60,592 nucleotides of DNA. Source: Flagellimonas abyssi. Lineage in GTDB: Bacteria; Bacteroidota; Bacteroidia; Flavobacteriales; Flavobacteriaceae. Positions 57,335 through 60,592 of the stretch are shown one piece after another (the first letter of the stretch is position 1; each line of letters opens with the position of its first letter). The notes under the pieces were generated by a model that searched no databases, had not been told where the DNA came from, and saw only the letters and a list, made by a program, of their open reading frames with translations. The stretch is taken from contig NZ_JAHZSV010000032.1 of assembly GCF_019457905.1 (NCBI RefSeq), forward strand, positions 1-60,592. Direction: 5' to 3'. The translations under genes and the position numbers were made by a program.

Positions 57335-58966
57335 ATGAAAAATAGAATACTAAAGAATATTGTTGTCTTAACGTTCATCGGTATTTATTGTAGTTCGTGC
57401 AGTAACGATTTTTTGGATACCAAGCCACTATCCTTCACTACGGTGGAGAATTTCTATCAAACAGCGGATGATGCGGAATCGGCACTTATAGGTTGCTATA
57501 GTGCGCTCAATGCCCAATCCGTACAAGGCGTTTGGCGAGGTAATTTCAATTCAAGTATGACCTTTATGCTGAGCGCAGGAACAGATGAGTTGGTCACAAG
57601 AGACGGATTAACTGCAATTGGTTATGCCCCCTTCGGTAATTTGGCGGTAACAAGCCAGACACCAACAATTGAAGAACACTTTTTTACCATGTTCGTAGGT
57701 ATCAATAGATGTAACTATCTTTTGGATGCCATAGAGGATACGGAGATGGGAGAACAGCGTAAAGCCGAAATCATGGGGGAAGCACATTTCCTAAGGGGCC
57801 TTTACTATATGTATTTGGCCCAAATGTATGGGGGTGTGCCAGTGTATACCACAGGGGAGCACGATGAAAATGCCTTGCGGGAGCCTTTGGATGTGGTTTA
57901 CGCTCAGATTATATCCGATTTTGAAACAGCTTATTCAAATCTACCAAACAGAGCGGATATTCAAGGAAGAGCGAACAGATGGTCTGCTGCCGGTTTCCTT
58001 GCGAAAGTATATACCTATTTAGCCAGTTGTAAGACCAATGGAGTTGGTGCTGATCTAGGGTTTGAGCTCAATAGTTTTGACTGGGTCGATGCTGATGATT
58101 TTTATACACGTGCCAGGGACATTACCAATGGGATAATTGCCCAGAGCGGTTATGAGTTGATAGACAACTACGATTATCTGTTTCGGGAGACTACCAATCA
58201 ATTTCAAATGGAAGAATCTTTGTTTTCGTCAGTGTCAAGTAGCAGCTCAATAATAGGTAATTATCATGTTTGGGTGCAATGGATGGTACCACCGGGGAAT
58301 ACTACCACCATGGGTGGCGGTTATGGATGGTTCCGTCCAACAGGAGAGATGTTCTATAAGTACAATGCTTTGGATATGAGAAGGGCGCACAACCTTTCTA
58401 ATTCATTCTCAGCGTCCTCTACTACCGAAACAATCGAGGGAGATACTTATTATGTGCCCGATCCTGCAAATGGGGTAACCGCTGGTTTCTACTCTGTGGC
58501 AAAATACCGTTATGTAGACCCATCGAGCAAACCGATAGACATTAGCCAATCCATGGGCAACTACCCTTTATTGAGGTATGCCGATATTTTACTGCTGAAT
58601 GCCGAGGCCCTTTACATGACAGGAGACGAGGCAGGCGCACGTGAAAGGCTTACAGAGGTGAGGACTAGGTCGGTGAGTGATGTATCCCAAGTCGATATCT
58701 TGGACGATGCCTATTATAAGGCTGATTTTTTGGAAGAACTTTTGGATGAAAGATCTAGGGAATTTGCCTTTGAAAGTCAACGAAGAATAGATTTGATAAG
58801 GTTCGGCAAATTTTACGATGCCATTATGGGCCTTGATGAAAATGGAGGAAGGTGGAACGTTGCAGTTCCCATTATGCAGGCAAATTTGGAACCCTATAAA
58901 ATATGGTTCCCTATTCCGTTGACCGAAATAGAACTGAGCCCAATAGAGCAAAACCCTGGTTACTAG
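57335..58966 (+). CDS. SusD/RagB-type nutrient-binding outer membrane lipoprotein
   Basis: 543 residues. The lipoprotein signal ends YCSSCSNDFLDT, with an acidic motif after Cys for surface export. SusD_N (VENFYQTADDAESALIGCYS) and TPR-like helices (FLRGLYYMYLAQMYGGVPVY, ANRWSAAGFLAKVYTYLASC) are followed by the SusD C-terminal domain (NYPLLRYADILLLNAEALYM, ELLDERSREFAFESQRRIDL, IRFGKFYDAIMG, IPLTEIELSPIEQNPGY). It forms the lid of the SusC barrel and binds the glycan. Start and spacing after susC are standard. Confidence 0.95.
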   Translation: MKNRILKNIVVLTFIGIYCSSCSNDFLDTKPLSFTTVENFYQTADDAESALIGCYSALNAQSVQGVWRGNFNSSMTFMLSAGTDELVTRDGLTAIGYAPFGNLAVTSQTPTIEEHFFTMFVGINRCNYLLDAIEDTEMGEQRKAEIMGEAHFLRGLYYMYLAQMYGGVPVYTTGEHDENALREPLDVVYAQIISDFETAYSNLPNRADIQGRANRWSAAGFLAKVYTYLASCKTNGVGADLGFELNSFDWVDADDFYTRARDITNGIIAQSGYELIDNYDYLFRETTNQFQMEESLFSSVSSSSSIIGNYHVWVQWMVPPGNTTTMGGGYGWFRPTGEMFYKYNALDMRRAHNLSNSFSASSTTETIEGDTYYVPDPANGVTAGFYSVAKYRYVDPSSKPIDISQSMGNYPLLRYADILLLNAEALYMTGDEAGARERLTEVRTRSVSDVSQVDILDDAYYKADFLEELLDERSREFAFESQRRIDLIRFGKFYDAIMGLDENGGRWNVAVPIMQANLEPYKIWFPIPLTEIELSPIEQNPGY

Positions 58967-59014
58967 GGAAGGACATATTCAAACAAAAGATTCATAAGCA
59001 ATAACATTATTATC

Positions 59015-60235
59015 ATGATTCAATCTAAAGCTTCAATATTATTATGTTTTTTGGTCCTCGTCACCTTGGTTTCCTGTGATTCCGATGATGTGGTAGAAGA
59101 CCTTAGAGTTGATAGTGTAATGCCGCCACAGGCAATGATCGGTGATACCATTACAATTAGAGGAAACGGTTTTAAAGGGCTACATACCACGGTGGTTGGT
59201 TTTGAGGGAGGTATGTTGGGACAGGTAGTCTCGGCCGAACCTACAGAAATCGATGTGGTAGTGCCCATGGGGGCGCGGGATGGGGATATTCAAGTGAGAA
59301 CTGGAAAAACAGCTATTGTAAGTGCCGATTTCGAACTTATTCCTTCTCCACCTTTTATTTCAGATTTGGCACCTTCACAAGGACGTGCAGGATCAAGTTT
59401 CACTATTTTGGGAGACTTCTTGGCTAATAACTTCCTTGTTTCTGACAGCATACAGCATATCGAAGAGGTTTCCGTATTGTTTGGAGGACAATCACTTGAA
59501 ATAGACAGTCTTAATTATGAAAATATATGGGTGAAAGTGCCGCAAGACGCTGCCGATGGCGAAGTTATGGTCCAAGTCGAGCGTGATGGTCTTTCTTCTA
59601 ACCAAGTTACTTTTGAAGTAGGGATCCCCGCTATAATCGATGATTTTAACAGACCTACTACAGAATGGGCCGATTTGGAAACCATGCCTAACCCTATTGG
59701 TTCCAACTGGGTTATTGGAAGTGGAGAGTGGATGATTGAAGGACCTGGTGGAGACAACTTTATTTCAGCTAGAAGAGTTGTGGCGGGTGATAACCTTATG
59801 GTGAACATGCCTTCGGTGACCTCAAACCAAAATGGTATGAGCTATAGCCTTGGAGGTGATGTATACATACCTGCTACTACTGATTCTGCTCTTGGTGGCA
59901 TTGCTTTCCATGTTCAAAGTGAAGATGATTACTATGCATTCCGTATTGGAGGAGGAGGACTGCTCCAGTTGATCAGGGTAATAGATGGAAATGCCAGTGC
60001 AGTATTGTCCACTTCTGGTTTTGCTGCACAATTACCAGGAAACAACACCTATAGGTTAGAGGTCAGCTCCAATACTCCATATACGTTTGATCTAAGGGTA
60101 CTGACGGCGGAAGGGGCGGTCATTGTTGAAGGAACGGTTGTAGATGATCAAAGTACCTTTGTTGGTGGTGTAGCCGGTTTCTACTCTACTTATTTAAGTT
60201 ATCACGATAATTATTACTTTCTTTCCGAGGAATAG
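59015..60235 (+). CDS. surface glycan-binding lipoprotein with two TIG/IPT domains and a LamG-like C-terminal domain
   Basis: 406 residues. The signal ends TLVSCDSDDVVE, a lipobox Cys followed by the Ser-Asp-Asp surface-export motif. Two IPT/TIG immunoglobulin-like domains follow (VDSVMPPQAMIGDTITIRGN with KGLHTTVVGF; ISDLAPSQGRAGSSFTILGD), then a C-terminal beta domain from about residue 210 (FNRPTTEWADLETMPNPIGS, DYYAFRIGGGGLLQLIRV, HDNYYFLS) that resembles concanavalin/LamG-like lectin folds. The position after susD is where surface glycan-binding proteins are encoded. Binding specificity is unknown. It is the last complete gene of the window. Confidence 0.82.
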   Translation: MIQSKASILLCFLVLVTLVSCDSDDVVEDLRVDSVMPPQAMIGDTITIRGNGFKGLHTTVVGFEGGMLGQVVSAEPTEIDVVVPMGARDGDIQVRTGKTAIVSADFELIPSPPFISDLAPSQGRAGSSFTILGDFLANNFLVSDSIQHIEEVSVLFGGQSLEIDSLNYENIWVKVPQDAADGEVMVQVERDGLSSNQVTFEVGIPAIIDDFNRPTTEWADLETMPNPIGSNWVIGSGEWMIEGPGGDNFISARRVVAGDNLMVNMPSVTSNQNGMSYSLGGDVYIPATTDSALGGIAFHVQSEDDYYAFRIGGGGLLQLIRVIDGNASAVLSTSGFAAQLPGNNTYRLEVSSNTPYTFDLRVLTAEGAVIVEGTVVDDQSTFVGGVAGFYSTYLSYHDNYYFLSEE

Positions 60236-60308
60236 GATTGGCAGGAATTATGGGCCCAAAGGTTCGTAATCTTTCCCCGGTTAATTTTAAGTTTTGTATG
60301 AAATATAA

Positions 60309-60346
60309 CGCTCTGGAAGAAAATCTTTCAGGGCGGTATTTGTTTT
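60309..60346 (+). terminator. possible terminator after the TIG lipoprotein gene
   Basis: An 11-bp stem CGCTCTGGAAG / CTTTCAGGGCG (fully paired with two G-U wobbles) with a 5-base loop, followed by a T-rich stretch (TATTTGTTTT). It lies 74 bases after the stop codon. Confidence 0.55.
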
Positions 60347-60564
60347 AAAGCCTCTTTGCTATCGCAATAAATCTTTTGGCTAAGTTGAGAGGTTCTTTCA
60401 ATTTAGGGGGGTATTACGTTTGCAACTAGACTTATTATTGTATTTGTCCATGTTTTTCTTGCCTATGTGGAATACTGAGTTTTTGTGGGAGAATGTTTGC
60501 TTGGAGAGCTTTGAACATGGTTTTTTTGAAAAAGCCAAAAAAAGGCACCCTAAGGGCAGTCATG

Positions 60565-60592
60565 GTCGGAAGATTATTCTTCCGACTTTTTT
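60565..60592 (+). terminator. strong Rho-independent terminator at the right edge
   Basis: Perfect 9-bp stem GTCGGAAGA / TCTTCCGAC with a 4-base loop, followed by six T that run to the end of the window. It could end the susCD-TIG transcript, or serve a gene beyond the edge. Confidence 0.75.

Larger units (their letters stand above)
60236..60592. other. 3' region after the TIG lipoprotein gene
   Basis: About 357 bases with two hairpins (60309-60335 and 60565-60586) and no recognised gene. The next gene of the locus must start beyond the window. Confidence 0.4.

Noticed and set aside
1..60592. tRNA, rRNA, CRISPR array, insertion sequence, prophage or integrase
   Set aside because: I looked for cloverleaf-like blocks, regularly spaced repeats, transposase motifs and attachment-like duplications and found none that I could support.

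Overview
The window reads as chromosome of a member of the Flavobacteriaceae (Bacteroidota), probably marine. Supporting signs are a SusC/SusD pair with lipoprotein export signals of the C-S-(D/N)-D type, TAnnTTTG -7 promoter elements instead of sigma70 boxes, almost no Shine-Dalgarno sequences, LytS-type kinases with TPR sensors, and a rhamnose pathway that uses the RhaI isomerase and the fused RhaE-RhaW enzyme. No tRNA, rRNA, CRISPR array, insertion sequence or phage gene is visible.

Left part (1-15.3 kb): the start of a pruA-like proline-catabolism gene runs off the left edge. It is followed by a large secreted VPS10/BNR-type beta-propeller, a type II NADH dehydrogenase, a lipoprotein PQQ-type sugar dehydrogenase and an atypical SDR. 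Next comes a LytS/LytR-type two-component pair, divergent from a five-gene cluster of one lipoprotein and four tandem, diverged secreted paralogues of unknown function. A second sensory pair (Cache-like histidine kinase plus single-domain response regulator) closes the cluster on the other side.

Middle part (17.9-31.2 kb): a neighbourhood of small stress and envelope genes holds TerC, CsbD, a Rho-N-like protein, an AI-2E-type permease, a nitroreductase, a DUF2383 ferritin-like bundle, a PNPOx/general-stress protein and a SYLF protein. Interspersed are three AraC-type regulators and an AraC/CheY/PAS-histidine-kinase set. An ArsR / luciferase-like oxidoreductase / SBF-transporter operon follows (31.2-33.7 kb), then a Tat-exported Gfo/Idh/MocA oxidoreductase with a SnoaL plus TolB-propeller protein (33.9-36.7 kb).

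Right part (36.8-60.6 kb): this is an L-rhamnose / rhamnoside utilisation locus. A degenerate NUDIX-HTH regulator precedes the minus-strand operon rhaEW - rhaI - rhamnulokinase - L-lactate dehydrogenase - NCS1-type permease, which converts L-rhamnose to dihydroxyacetone phosphate and pyruvate. Divergent from it is a GntR-LacI-hybrid regulator. Then come two secreted GH78 alpha-L-rhamnosidases, an unknown lipoprotein, an SGNH esterase, SusC, SusD and a TIG plus lectin-like surface lipoprotein. Rhamnosides would be deacylated and trimmed outside or in the periplasm, imported by SusCD, and catabolised in the cytoplasm. A repeated motif (core GTACAGRAYGG) sits 30-40 bp upstream of the putative -7 boxes of at least five transcription units of this locus and is proposed as the operator of the GntR regulator.
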